Shown: positions 18,601 through 27,801, counted from the first letter of the stretch. The stretch: DNA of 64,000 bases from Caulobacter sp. UNC279MFTsu5.1 (GCF_900114015.1 NZ_FORN01000023.1:1-64000), one strand, 5' to 3'. Program-made: numbers and translations. Notes: a model not told the origin generated them from the letters alone.

Positions 18601-20747
18601 CCGTCGGACGCCCAGAGATGCCCCACGCGCTGGTCGGTGTCGCTGGAGTCGCCGGTCGCGCGGAAATAGCGGAGCGAGGTGATCGCGCCGCCCTGCGTCG
18701 CCTTGAACTTGACGCCGAGCTCGACCGCCTGTCCGTCATTGTAGAGCTGTCCCGTGGGCGTGACCGAGGCCCCGAACAGGCTGAAGGTGTCCGGCGTCTG
18801 CGGCGCGGTGACCGTGACGACGTCGGTGGCCAGCTGGTTGACGGGGCGGAGGTTCAGGCTGTCGTCGATGGCCCGCGCCTTGATGGTGTAGGAGCCCTGG
18901 GCGGTCGGCGTCCAGCTGTAGGTCCAGTTCGCCGTGCCCTGCGCCAGCTTCCAGTTCAGCCCGCCGTCGACCGACACCTCGACGAGGGCGACGCGGCCGT
19001 CGTCGTTCGACGGGTCGTTGTCTATATCGGCGGCGGAGCCGCTGATCGTGATCTGCGACAAGGCGCTGACGCTGTCGGGCAGGTCGTTCAGCGTGGCGGT
19101 CGCGGCGATCCGATCATTGGAGGCCAGCGCCCGCACCAGCCCCTCCGATTGCAGGATCGCGTTCGAGACACCGGGCTGAATGCCCATGTCGGCGAACATG
19201 TTGACGGTGAACTGCTGCAGCGTCGTCGATTGGATGTTCGCGCCATAGGGGCTGGAGTCGTGCTGGTTGCTGAGGCCCCAGCTCCAGAACACCGTGCCGG
19301 CGCCAAACACCAGCGCGCCGCTCGGGGCGCGGTAGAGCGACAGGCTGTGCGTCGCCGTGCCCGGCGCGGTGCGATTGCCCTGGTCGGTCAGGATCTGGCT
19401 CCAGGGAATCGTCGTTTCCGAGAGCTTGACCAGACCGGCGGGGCGGAACGCGTCCACCGGCGACGCGTCCCATTCGTAGCCGAGGATGCCGGGGGCGATG
19501 TCGAGCGCGCCGTTCGGTCCGACGCCGGTGTCACGCCAAACCCGCAGCCCCGCATAGGCGGCGGGAATGTCGAGCGCGCCACCGAACTCGCCGGTGCCGT
19601 CGGGGCCGAACAACTGGCCGGTGAGCGCGTTCTCGGGCTTCGCGCCGACCGCGGTGTGGGTCACGCCGTCCGGGCCGACGGCGTTGACGAAACGAAGGTC
19701 GCGCCAGGTGCCGGTCCATTCGTTGGACGGGTCGACGTTGGGGTAGTCCTGCGCCGTGGCGCCCAGCGAATAGTTGAACTTGGTCTCCTTGTAGCAGACC
19801 AGGGTTCGGTACTCGACGCCATTGACGATGCTGCTTTCCCAGCGCGTCTTCCAGTAGACCTCGTTACCGCTCCAGAAGAGCAGGTTCACGCCGGCGTCAC
19901 GCGCGGCCTCCACGTTGGCGCGCTGAGCGCCGGACCAGTATTCGTCATGACCGACGGAGATGAAGGCCTTGTGGTTGGTGAGGTAGCTCGCGCCCAGGCG
20001 GTCGGTGTCCATGCCCGAGACGTAGGAGACGCTGTAGCCGTTCTTCTCGAGCCAATAGATCGCCGCGTAGTCCGCGCCGAACAGATAGTCCTGCCCACCG
20101 GCATAGGTGCCGCCGCCGTCGCGGGTGATGAAGGGGCGGTTGTAGCTGACCGCGAACGCACGGTCCTGGTCGAGCGGACTTTGGTCCGGCGCGATGTTGG
20201 CCGGCTGGTCGAAGCCGCCGTAGAAGCTGCCGCCGACCTGCCCGTTGCGCCCGGCCCAGCCGTTATAGGCCTGCCAGGTGGTGTCGGAGGTCTGCAGCAG
20301 GACGTCGCTCGTGCCGCCGTCGTCGCGCACGATGAAGGGGATCTGGTTGGTGGCGCCATTGTCGGTGCGCACCAGCTTGGCCAGATAGACGCCCGAGACG
20401 GCGTCGGCCGGCGTCGACCAGCTGGCGCTGACCGACCAGTTGCCGGCGTCGACCAGGCCGCGGGAGTCGGTGATCGGGTCCGGTTGCCGAATGCCGGTGA
20501 GGCCGTTCAGGGTGGTGACCAGGGTCGCGCCGTCGCCACCGTAGTAGCCGAGCCGATAGATCTCGATGCGGTAGGGCGCCGTCGCGCCCTGGCCGACATT
20601 GAGGTTGATCTTGAACGAGACCGTGCTGCCGTTGTCGACGCTGAACTGGGTGGCGAAGCCTTCGATCTGGTTGCTGCTGGGCGCGTCCCAGACACTTCTG
20701 GGCGTCCCCTGCTTCTGGTTTTCAAGAACGATCGGGTTGTCCGCCAC
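15621..20747 (-). CDS. giant RTX protein with N,N-dimethylformamidase beta-subunit-like domain
   Basis: A 1708-residue protein starting at a GTG that has AGGAGG six bases upstream. Residues 1-540 resemble the bacterial domain related to the N,N-dimethylformamidase beta subunit (YRIEIYRLGYYGGDGATLV; SVGHDEYWSGAQ). An Ig-like domain follows (about 545-650), then a DUF4082-type domain (about 655-815), a cadherin-like domain (about 820-925) and further VCBS/Ig-like repeats. RTX calcium-binding GGxGxD repeats (for example GGRGDDTLRGLGGADQLFG) occupy about 1430-1610, with a C-terminal secretion region. There is no Sec signal, so type I secretion is likely, yet no transporter genes are nearby. It is probably an extracellular adhesin or EPS-associated protein; any enzyme activity is uncertain. 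Confidence 0.82.
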   Translation of the reverse strand: MADNPIVLENQKQGTPRSVWDAPSSNQIEGFATQFSVDNGSTVSFKINLNVGQGATAPYRIEIYRLGYYGGDGATLVTTLNGLTGIRQPDPITDSRGLVDAGNWSVSASWSTPADAVSGVYLAKLVRTDNGATNQIPFIVRDDGGTSDVLLQTSDTTWQAYNGWAGRNGQVGGSFYGGFDQPANIAPDQSPLDQDRAFAVSYNRPFITRDGGGTYAGGQDYLFGADYAAIYWLEKNGYSVSYVSGMDTDRLGASYLTNHKAFISVGHDEYWSGAQRANVEAARDAGVNLLFWSGNEVYWKTRWESSIVNGVEYRTLVCYKETKFNYSLGATAQDYPNVDPSNEWTGTWRDLRFVNAVGPDGVTHTAVGAKPENALTGQLFGPDGTGEFGGALDIPAAYAGLRVWRDTGVGPNGALDIAPGILGYEWDASPVDAFRPAGLVKLSETTIPWSQILTDQGNRTAPGTATHSLSLYRAPSGALVFGAGTVFWSWGLSNQHDSSPYGANIQSTTLQQFTVNMFADMGIQPGVSNAILQSEGLVRALASNDRIAATATLNDLPDSVSALSQITISGSAADIDNDPSNDDGRVALVEVSVDGGLNWKLAQGTANWTYSWTPTAQGSYTIKARAIDDSLNLRPVNQLATDVVTVTAPQTPDTFSLFGASVTPTGQLYNDGQAVELGVKFKATQGGAITSLRYFRATGDSSDTDQRVGHLWASDGTLLATVTFNSAPGQSGWQVATLTTPVTIQAGAVYVASYKTENNYLAIDSYFTTTYSDPYGVLSAPASGQVGGNGVYAYGAGVQFPNQSFNAGNYWVDVVFDPPGGANGPPVFTSGAAFSTPENNTLVGAIRATDPDGNTLTYAIAGGDDRALFTINASSGELRFLAMPDFETPRDTGADNHYALTVSASDGIAPPVQQAITVAVTDLAESPAGAATFAGRAITAEYIFGSTPDTLFPTASARQTTTVNTAQGAVEFANLPNADPSAIGNGQYGLAAVDLGGLTVQIQFPLDPAVFSQAYVPFASVQDKPFNGVRLSDADGQLPMIRGLSIVSQRGFTDQAGASTPLTATDFTVTNDGIFLNAAGKGRLVDADPATAGAQASQVVLLVDLNDAPVPDTETATTVRDTPVQIAAATLLAGDTDGDGDTLTVSAVRNAVNGTAGFDAATGTVTFTPSTGFVGTASFEYVVIDGFGGSAAATVTVNVTPPASNAPPTVSPINAGTSNEDAPSVNIDLLATATDPEGQPLSVQNLTVTSSNASRAVVFSLLPSGVLSLSPSQFNDLAQGAFETLTASYRVSDGVSTTPNTATLRMDGRNDAPVAGDDAFTTGEAVVLTGNVITNLAGLDRDPDGNALSVVALNGGAGGVGTATLLASGARLTLNASGAFTYDPNGAFDTLASGQTATDSFAYTVSDGLVSDIAVVTITINGETTAGVVLTGTSGNNILNGGRGDDTLRGLGGADQLFGDAGQDTLDGGSGTDRVDGGRGNDILVIRGSEAQFDTLIGGDGTDTLRVISGGGAVTLDRTANISTIEVFDGAGQMVLGNSAANTLDFSIFASVVGVASISGLGGNDILTGSSGRDVIYGGAGVDQLFGGAGDDLLNGGAGADRLTGGAGNDTFVYLSFGESSALARDVIVGFDGAGVAGGDLIDVSALVPGQFVFNGTGGFSGGGVASIRYSTSGGGTDLFFDNGNGGAAEMILRLEGLFALSAGDFIL

Positions 20748-20986
20748 CGTTCGCCTCCTGTGCGCGCCGGGCCGGGGTCGTGTCGAGTCGACATCACTGC
20801 GCGAAGGCGGCTCGACCCGGAACGCTCGCCTACTTTGGTGGGGGCCGTCGTATCATTTCATGGGTTTCGCGTGGGATGGCGGGGCCGTCTCGGCGGTTCC
20901 CGTCGATGGCCTGACGTCGTTGCGCGACGAACCGGCGCGCGTCCTCGCGGCGAAGCTCCAGGCGAGCCGCGGCCGGGAGCGGCGCC

Positions 20987-21184
20987 TCAGTCGGGGTCCT
21001 TGCGGCTCGACGAGGAAGATCCGCCGATGCGGCCCGCGCGGGCGGCCAGTTCCCGGTTCCGGGAGAAGCTGCGTTTCCCGGGCGGCACGCTGGCGCCGCC
21101 GCAAGCGGCGATTTCCCGGCGGCGTTCCGGGCTGATGGCGGCGAAGCCGCGCTTGGCTTTGGGCTTTTCACCATCGAGCGTCAT
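20987..21184 (-). CDS. KGG-domain stress protein (YciG-like)
   Basis: A 65-residue basic protein with the KGG-type motif: KRGFAAISPERRREIAACGG followed by VPPGKRSFSRNRELAARAGRIGG. This is the repeated F-x-x-M/I-x-P-x-x-R/Q-x-E-I-A-x-x-G-G pattern of stress-induced YciG/KGG proteins. The ATG at 21184 is preceded by GGAGG. A Ser-rich tail, SSSSSRKDPD, ends it. Such proteins are tied to general stress responses, but their biochemical role is unclear. It stands alone between the RTX and PhyH genes. Confidence 0.75.
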   Translation of the reverse strand: MTLDGEKPKAKRGFAAISPERRREIAACGGASVPPGKRSFSRNRELAARAGRIGGSSSSSRKDPD

Positions 21185-21323
21185 GATCGCCTCCATCCGA
21201 TGATGGAGTTGGCCCCCGCGCCTGGAAGTGATCCACCTCTTATGTTGGTTCGAAGGCCATTCGGGGGGAACAGGGGTTGGCCTCAAGCGAACTCGGCGGC
21301 CGCCGTGAGCGCGATCAACGGAG

Positions 21324-22253
21324 CTAAAACGGTCGCACCCTTCGCGCGCGCGCAGTGTGCCGCTGACGCAGCAGAAGGCGGTTGCAATAGGCGTCCACCA
21401 TCGCCTCGCGCTCGACGGGTTCGTAGCGGAATGCGAATATGGGCAGCAGCGAATACTGCACCTGGAGCATCAGACGCGGGCCTGTGGTCGGACGGCCGCC
21501 ACAGTGCACCCCCAAGGTGTCGGCCATGAAGGTGGTGCCCATCGGCCCCGTCACGATCGCTATTCTGTGGCCCCCGAAGCGCGTTTCAATTTCGAACTGG
21601 GTGTAGGCCCTCATGGTCAATCCGAAGGCGGTGTCGTGGGATCTCCGAACGAAACTGTGCGGGCCCGAGCCGGCGTCGACGTCCGACAGATAGATGAACA
21701 GCTTCAGGAAGCGCCAGTCGTCGACATCGCGATGAAAGCTCTGAAACCGCGTGGCCTCACGGCTGAACGGGAATGTCCAGCGCACGCCGATGCTTGAAAT
21801 CGTTGGTTTGCAGCCCAGATAGTCCGCCGCGATCCGCAGAACCCGCGGCGCGTTGACGAGCGTCAGCAGACCTGGACACGCAAGGACGGTCTCCAGGCTG
21901 TAATCCGCCGCGGCGACGCCCGCCGGTATCTGTTCGACAGGGAGGCGCGCGCCGTTCGGCGCGGCGACCATGTTGCCGCGGAAATAGTCGGCGATCCGCT
22001 TGATCTCGACCCGGGGAACGAGAGGCGGCAGCATGGCCAGCCCCTCTTTCCTGAGGTCGGCCAGCGCGGTTTCGCACGTCCCGTCGCGTGGCCAGGTCAC
22101 CGGTCCGCCCTGTTGCATGCGCACGGCCGCGGCGATGAGAAACGACAGGGCGCGGCGGATGACGGGCGCGGTCGCCATCCGCTGTCCGTAGTAGAGCAGC
22201 GCGCGTCGCGCCTGGAACCCGGGTCCTGGCTTGAGCCGAGCATAGGGGATCAT
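21324..22253 (-). CDS. phytanoyl-CoA dioxygenase (PhyH)-family protein
   Basis: A 309-residue protein with Fe(II)/2-oxoglutarate oxygenase features. FHRDVDDWRFLKLFIYLSDV carries the H-x-D metal pair, SGPHSFVRRSH lies downstream, and LGVHCGGRPTTGPRLML supplies the distal His and the Arg that binds 2-oxoglutarate. The N-terminal 100 residues are not recognised. GAGGG precedes the ATG. It is divergent from the EPS export gene (about 200 bases between starts), which suggests a shared regulatory region. It may hydroxylate a sugar or lipid linked to the EPS; the substrate is unknown. Confidence 0.75.
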   Translation of the reverse strand: MIPYARLKPGPGFQARRALLYYGQRMATAPVIRRALSFLIAAAVRMQQGGPVTWPRDGTCETALADLRKEGLAMLPPLVPRVEIKRIADYFRGNMVAAPNGARLPVEQIPAGVAAADYSLETVLACPGLLTLVNAPRVLRIAADYLGCKPTISSIGVRWTFPFSREATRFQSFHRDVDDWRFLKLFIYLSDVDAGSGPHSFVRRSHDTAFGLTMRAYTQFEIETRFGGHRIAIVTGPMGTTFMADTLGVHCGGRPTTGPRLMLQVQYSLLPIFAFRYEPVEREAMVDAYCNRLLLRQRHTARARRVRPF

Positions 22254-22455
22254 GGTGCCCTCGTGGCGTGGTGCGGCATCTCGCCCGGGGCGCCGAATAG
22301 CGCCTTCTTACCGGCCGCCGATCCATCATTCGACATAGTCATGATCGTCCCAGTGTTCCTATTCATGAGGTGCAACCGCTCGATCATTCAGCGGCGAGCG
22401 GAGATCTGGGGCGACGCCACGTGGCCCGGGTCGTAGGAGTAAAAGGGGCCAGACA

Positions 22456-23163
22456 TTGGAACGTCGATTGTCGAGCATCTCCGCGGCCGATGACGGATCG
22501 CCCGGACGACGGACCCTCAAGATCAGCGTTGCGCGTCATTGGCGAAAGCTCGGCGTTGCGAGCTTGCTCTGCGCGGTGATCCCGCTCGCCGCCAACGCCC
22601 AGCCCGCCACGGACCCCGCCACGGACCTTGGCCGTCCAGCGGCGGTGTCGGACGCGGCCGACTACCTCATCGGGCCGGGCGACATCCTCCAGATTTTCGT
22701 CTGGAAGAACCCTGACCTTTCGGTGGAAGCGCCGGTCCGCCCCGACGGTCGGATCACCACTCCGCTGGTGCAGGACATCCAGGCGCAGGGCCGCCGGCCG
22801 ACGGAACTGGCCGCGAACCTCCAACGGTCGCTTTCCAACTACATCCAGGAGCCGGTGGTCACTGTCGTGGTGAAAGGCTTCGCCGCGCCGGGCAACTCGG
22901 CCGCGGTCCGTGTCATCGGGGCGGCCGTGACGCCCAAGACGGTCCCGTATCGGGCCGGGCTCACCGCGCTGGACGTGCTGATCGATGTCGGCGGCCTCAC
23001 CATGTTCGCCAATGGCAACGGGGCCAAGCTGCTGAGGCGTGAGAACGGCGCCTACCAGTCCTACCCGCTGCGGCTCAAGGACCTGGTCCGATCGGGCGAC
23101 CTGAAAGCCAACGTGAACCTGATGCCGGGCGACATCATCCGCATCCCTGAACGGATGTTCTGA
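22456..23163 (+). CDS. polysaccharide export protein (Wza-like, XrtA-locus type)
   Basis: About 235 residues with a long N-terminal signal region ending ANA-Q (near residue 50). A Poly_export domain follows (DYLIGPGDILQIFVWKNPDLSVEAPVRPDGRITTPLVQDI, about 68-107), then an SLBB-like domain ending VNLMPGDIIRIPERMF. It would form the outer-membrane or periplasmic export channel for the polysaccharide. The start is a TTG; a second TTG four codons later is also possible. No lipobox Cys is seen. It matches the type found in exosortase-associated EPS loci and leads the biosynthesis operon. Confidence 0.88.
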   Translation: MERRLSSISAADDGSPGRRTLKISVARHWRKLGVASLLCAVIPLAANAQPATDPATDLGRPAAVSDAADYLIGPGDILQIFVWKNPDLSVEAPVRPDGRITTPLVQDIQAQGRRPTELAANLQRSLSNYIQEPVVTVVVKGFAAPGNSAAVRVIGAAVTPKTVPYRAGLTALDVLIDVGGLTMFANGNGAKLLRRENGAYQSYPLRLKDLVRSGDLKANVNLMPGDIIRIPERMF

Positions 23164-23232
23164 GGTCGTCCATCGGCCTTCAACACCGACCGCCCCGGGG
23201 GGCGAGGCCGGCTTCGAGAGAGTAATGCTTCC

Positions 23233-24597
23233 ATGCTCGATCCCCTCTTCACGCTCATCAGGAACGAAAGCCGCCGGATCTGGTGCTACCGCTGGCTGGT
23301 GGCCGCGACCACCGTGGCCCTGTGGGGCGGCGCGGCGACCTACATTCTTCGTCTCCCGAACGTGTACGACGCCTGGGGGCAGATCTACGTGAACGGCCAG
23401 ACGCCGCTTGCCGCCACCGCCGAGGGCATGTCTCTCGTTGGAGGGGGCTATGGCAGCCCCTACGTCGTCCAGAAGACGCTGCTCAACGACGACAACCTCG
23501 AGAAGGTCGTGCGGCAGACGGATCCGACGGCGGCGTCGATGGACCGGGCCGCCCTTGAGGTGGCGATGACCCGGCTAAGGAAGAGAATCCACCTGGCGCG
23601 AGACCCGGGGGAGAATTTCGTCGAGCTTCATGTCACGGATAGGGACCCGGTTCGCGCGCGCAACTTGGTGCGGCTGTTGTTGAACCAGTTCGTCGACCGT
23701 AACGTGGATCGCGCTCAAGCCGATCTCGGACGAGCGGGCCAGTTCCTCGACGAGCAGGTGGCTTCCTACGCTGCGATGGTCGCCGCCTCGCAAGTCAAGA
23801 TCGCCGAATTTCGGCGAAGCCACCCCGCGGTGTCGGCCACGACGGTCGACACTGGCCTCCAGGACCAGAGGCAGGCCCCCGCGCCCGTCGCCCAGGCGGC
23901 TCCGGCGCCAAGGTCATTCGCCGCCAGCAGGCGCGTGTCGGAGCTGGAATCGCAACTCACCGTCCTCCGCGCCTCCTACACCGAACAGTATCCGGACGTT
24001 ATCGCGACCCGCCGGCAGCTCGCCGAAGCGATCCGCGCGCGCGATCTGGAGGAGCAGGCGGCCCTAACCACCGCCCCCCGATCGCCGGCCCTGGCCGGGG
24101 GATATTCGCCGCGGCGGATCATGCCCGCCCCGATCCCGCCCGAGGTCGCTTCGGAATGGACCAATTTGCAGAAGAACGACGAGGTGCTTCGCAACGCCTA
24201 CCAGCAACTGCTCAACAAGCGTGTCGCCACCCGGATGTCGCAGGCCGTCTACGGCGCCGACGGCGTCGGCAAGTACCAGGTCACCCGGGAGCCCACGGTT
24301 CCGACGGTCCCGACCGGGCCGCACCGCCTCCTCTACCTGGCTCTGGCCGGACTGCTCGCGGTCGGCGGCGGGCTGGCGGCGGGATGGCTGCGCGCCGCGA
24401 CGAGGAGCATATTCGTGTCGACGCAAGAGCTGGAACAGGCTGTACAGCTTCCCGTGATCGGCACGCTGTCCTGGGAGCCCACATGGAGCGCCCGGCCGAC
24501 TCGACTGACGCGCGCGCCCAGACGCATCGGCGGCCCGCCGCCGAACCCGCCCATCATCCTGAAATCCTATCGCACAACCTGGGATTACCGGCCGTGA
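23233..24597 (+). CDS. EPS chain-length determinant (Wzz-like)
   Basis: A 454-residue polysaccharide co-polymerase. It has an N-terminal membrane segment ([21 protein letters not shown], about 20-40). A periplasmic coiled-coil-rich region carries the [21 protein letters not shown] stretch, and a Pro-rich part precedes the second membrane segment ([21 protein letters not shown], about 365-385). The cytoplasmic tail is short and has no kinase domain; the kinase is the next gene, overlapping by the GTGA at 24594. This split Wzc arrangement matches exosortase-type EPS loci and the holdfast HfsA/HfsB pair. Confidence 0.88.
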
Positions 24598-25412
24598 GCC
24601 ACATGCCTCAACTCCTCCCAAGCCTCGTCGCAACCGACTCCAAGGCCCTGACGACCAGCAACCGCGAGAGGCCCCTGATCCAGAACCTCTGGACACGCGC
24701 CGGAGAGTTGAAGCGGGTCGGCGTGGTCGCCCCCCCCCGCTTCGACGAATCCCGCACGCGCGAGGAGTTCCGGGTCCTGAAGCGACACCTGCTGGCGCGG
24801 ATGGAAGCGGATGTCGGACCCTACGACCCGCGGACGATCCTGATCACCAGCGCTTCGCCTGGGGAAGGCAAGACCACGATGACCCTCGGGCTCGCCTTGA
24901 GCTTCATGTTTGAGCACGACCGTCGCGTCGTCCTCATCGACACCGACATCGGCGGTTCGGAGCTCTCCAGGCGCATGAAGCTCGGCGACCAGCTGGGACT
25001 TCTCGATTACCTGGACGACGAGGATCTGGAAGTCAGCGATATCCTGTACCCCACCAGCGTCCGAGGCGTTTACGCCGTCCCGTTCGGCCGGCCCCGCGTA
25101 ACGGCGCCGGAGCTGATGGCCGGCCAACGCATGGCGTGTCTGATCGAGACGCTGCACCACGGAACAGAGGAGCGGATCGTGATCATGGATTCCGGCTCGG
25201 TGCTCTCTTGCAGCGTGACCGTCTCGCTGGCCAAGCACGCCGGCCAGATCCTCTTCATCGCGGCCATGGGCGAGTCGAAGCGGGCGGAAGTCGACGAGGG
25301 ACTGGGCATCCTGCATCGTCACGCCGGTCCGCTTGACGCGGCGCGTGTCGCGCTGGTGTTCAACAAGACCGACCGGTCGCAGTCGCACGTTCGCTATTCC
25401 AGGCGGCATTGA
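24594..25412 (+). CDS. BY-kinase-like ATPase of the EPS system
   Basis: About 272 residues if read from the GTG overlapping the previous stop (an ATG at 24603 is also possible). Walker A is [10 protein letters not shown] (residues 87-96), Walker A' is [11 protein letters not shown] (113-123), and Walker B is RIVIMDSGS. The C-terminus ([14 protein letters not shown]) has a single Tyr and lacks the usual tyrosine cluster, so classical autophosphorylation there is doubtful. It probably acts with the chain-length protein to control polymer length or export. Confidence 0.85.
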
Positions 25413-25441
25413 GCCGGCCGGCTCGGGGGAAACGGCAAAAC

Positions 25442-26920
25442 ATGTCCTGCAAACACCCCTCGCGGCGGAAACCTCATCCCGGCGGTATGTGGGCCGCGCT
25501 CTTCTGTACAACCTGCATGACCCTGACCGGAGGCGTCGCGCCAGCCGCCGAACCCATTGATCAACGCCCGTTCTCGATCACCCCGAGCCTGGGCGTTCAG
25601 GGAGTCTACACGGACAATGCGCGCGTCACCGCCTCCAACAGGACGTCGGACTTCATCCTGCGTGGCCTGCTCGGCGTGGAAGCGAAGCTCGCCACCAGCC
25701 GCCTGACGGCCCAGGCTGTCGGCGAGGCGTCCTACGACGCCTATTCGCGCCTGTCGGACCTCAACGGGGGGTCTGTGTCCGGCAACGGCGCGGCGAACCT
25801 GCAACTGATCAGGAACACCCTCGCCATCGAGGCCGAAGGCGCGGTCACCAATGGCTCCATCTCGACATTCGGCGCCCCCGCCACCCAGCGTCACGGGGTT
25901 GGCGGGCACGTCCGGCTGTCCACCTACGCCGTGGGCCCGCGCCTGACGATGACCCGGGGCGATCACGTCGACGTCGCGGCGGCGGCGCGCTTCTCGCAGG
26001 TCTTCTACGCGACGAACGACCGCGATTCCGACCGGGCGCTGCCGGAGGACGACAGCATCGTCCAGTTGGTCGGCAGCGTCGGCAGCGGCGCGCGGCTGCG
26101 GCGATACGAATGGCTGACCACCGGCGAGTTCGTCAAGGACGACCATGGCTACAAGGCCGCGAACGCGGTCCAGTCGGTGTTCGTGGGGCTCCGGCCGAAA
26201 GTCCGCCTGATCTCGCGCGTCGGCTATGAGCGCGTCACGCCGCCGGGCATTGCGCGCATCACCGCGCCGATCGCCAGCGCCGGGTTGGAGTTCACGCCGA
26301 ACGCGCGCTCGAAGATCAGCGTCGAAGGCGGCAGCCGATACCACCGCACCGCCTGGGCGGCCGACGCCAATTTCCAGGTCTCGCGAACCTTGCTGTTGAC
26401 CGGCGCCTATTCGAAGACGATCCAGCCGGGTCAGGTCGCCGTGGCCAGATCGTTCCGCGAGTTCGTCCAGCGCAACGCCCAACTGCAACAGGCGAACGCG
26501 CCGACGGGCTTCACGTTCGACGGCAACCTCTACGGCGAGACATCGGTGTACAGGTCCGGCGATCTGCGCGCGCTCTATACCGGCGCCACCGATTCCCTGA
26601 TGGCCTTGGGCAGCTGGACGAACAGGACCTTCCTGCGATCGGGCGGCCGCGACCGGACTTTCATCGGTCAAGTGGCCTACACCCGGCGCCTTCGACCGGA
26701 CCTCACGCTCTCGCTCGAAACGAACTACTCCCACACCTATGAGAGCCTGCTCTATGGGGCGAGCAAGACGCGCGGTTTCTCCGGCCGCCTGGCCTACAAG
26801 ATCAATCCGAGAACCGAGTTCGAGACCAGGTTCGACCGGACCAAAAGCCGGCAGCTCTTCCCAGGCGGCGAACGGATCGCCGAAAGCGCCGTCTCCATCG
26901 GCCTCAGGAGGACCTTTTGA
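25442..26920 (+). CDS. outer-membrane beta-barrel protein of the EPS locus
   Basis: A 492-residue protein with a signal peptide (WAALFCTTCMTLTGGVAPAAE). Alternating-hydrophobicity strands follow throughout, ending AESAVSIGLRRTF with a C-terminal Phe as in barrel proteins. The start FSITPSLGVQGVYTDNARV resembles the uncharacterised outer-membrane proteins of PEP-CTERM/exosortase EPS loci. I chose the ATG at 25442; a TTG overlapping the preceding stop is an alternative. It is likely a porin-like secretin for the polymer or a surface-binding barrel. The final codons overlap the deacetylase start. Confidence 0.8.
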   Translation: MSCKHPSRRKPHPGGMWAALFCTTCMTLTGGVAPAAEPIDQRPFSITPSLGVQGVYTDNARVTASNRTSDFILRGLLGVEAKLATSRLTAQAVGEASYDAYSRLSDLNGGSVSGNGAANLQLIRNTLAIEAEGAVTNGSISTFGAPATQRHGVGGHVRLSTYAVGPRLTMTRGDHVDVAAAARFSQVFYATNDRDSDRALPEDDSIVQLVGSVGSGARLRRYEWLTTGEFVKDDHGYKAANAVQSVFVGLRPKVRLISRVGYERVTPPGIARITAPIASAGLEFTPNARSKISVEGGSRYHRTAWAADANFQVSRTLLLTGAYSKTIQPGQVAVARSFREFVQRNAQLQQANAPTGFTFDGNLYGETSVYRSGDLRALYTGATDSLMALGSWTNRTFLRSGGRDRTFIGQVAYTRRLRPDLTLSLETNYSHTYESLLYGASKTRGFSGRLAYKINPRTEFETRFDRTKSRQLFPGGERIAESAVSIGLRRTF

Positions 26921-27801
26921 ACCGTCGGGGTCGAAGATCGGTCGCGCCGCCCGCCCAGATCATCAATGGTCTCTCCGTCGATGTGGAAGACTACTTCCAG
27001 GTCCAGGCCCTTGCCTCCATCTACCCTCGCGCGGACTGGGGGGCGTGCGAATCCCGGGTGGAGCGCAACACGCAGCTTATCCTCGACGTGTTCGCCGAGG
27101 CGGACGTCAGGGCCACCTTCTTCACCCTGGGCTGGATCGCCGTCCGCCACCCTGGCCTCGTCCGCCGCATCGCCGACGCCGGCCACGAGGTCGCCAGCCA
27201 CGGCTTCAGTCACATCCGGGTGGACAGCCAGACGCCCGAGGACTTCCGCGACGACGTTCGCAAGTCGCGCCTGGTTCTGGAAGACATCGCCGGCGTGCCG
27301 GTGCGGGGCTATCGCGCCGCGACCTTCAGCGTTGGACCGCACACGCCCTGGGCTTGGCGGACGCTGGAGGAGGAGGGCTATGCGTACAGCTCGAGCGTCT
27401 ATCCGGTCGCCCGGGATTTCTACGGCGTTCCGGACGCGCCGCGCACCGCCTACCGACCCGACGGGGCCACGACGCTCGCCGAGGTTCCGATCTCCACCGT
27501 CCGCTTCGGCGACCGCAACTGGCCCTGCGGCGGCGGCGGCTATTTCCGGCTGCTGCCCTACTGGCTTTCCCGCGCCGCCATCGACCGGGTGAACCGCGTC
27601 GACGGCATGCCCGCCGTCTTCTACATCCATCCCTGGGAACTGGACCCCGAGCAGCCGCGCGCGAGGGGCGCGCCGCTCAAGTCCCGCCTTCGCCACTACG
27701 TGAACCTGTCCAAGACGCACGACCGCCTGAGGCGCCTGGCCCGCGACTTTCGCTGGGACCGGATAGATCGCGCCTTCGACCTGGCCGGAGGCTCTCGATG
27801 A
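26917..27801 (+). CDS. polysaccharide deacetylase (NodB family, XrtA-locus type)
   Basis: A 294-residue protein starting at a TTG that overlaps the previous stop and follows AGGAGG. NodB metal motifs are the DVED of SVDVEDYFQV (residues 22-25) and His95 and His99 in ASHGFSHI; RGYRAATFSVG and FYIHPWELD complete the catalytic set. It would remove N-acetyl groups from the growing or exported polysaccharide. There is no signal peptide, as is usual for the exosortase-associated deacetylases. Holdfast HfsH is a functional comparison. Confidence 0.92.
   Translation: MNRRGRRSVAPPAQIINGLSVDVEDYFQVQALASIYPRADWGACESRVERNTQLILDVFAEADVRATFFTLGWIAVRHPGLVRRIADAGHEVASHGFSHIRVDSQTPEDFRDDVRKSRLVLEDIAGVPVRGYRAATFSVGPHTPWAWRTLEEEGYAYSSSVYPVARDFYGVPDAPRTAYRPDGATTLAEVPISTVRFGDRNWPCGGGGYFRLLPYWLSRAAIDRVNRVDGMPAVFYIHPWELDPEQPRARGAPLKSRLRHYVNLSKTHDRLRRLARDFRWDRIDRAFDLAGGSR

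Noticed and set aside
15996-21203. A very long plus-strand open frame (about 1735 codons) opposite the RTX gene
   Set aside because: It is the complement of the real RTX gene; its translation is low-complexity Arg/Gly/Val/Asp-rich and has no domains, while the minus frame carries clear RTX and other domains and a good ribosome-binding site.
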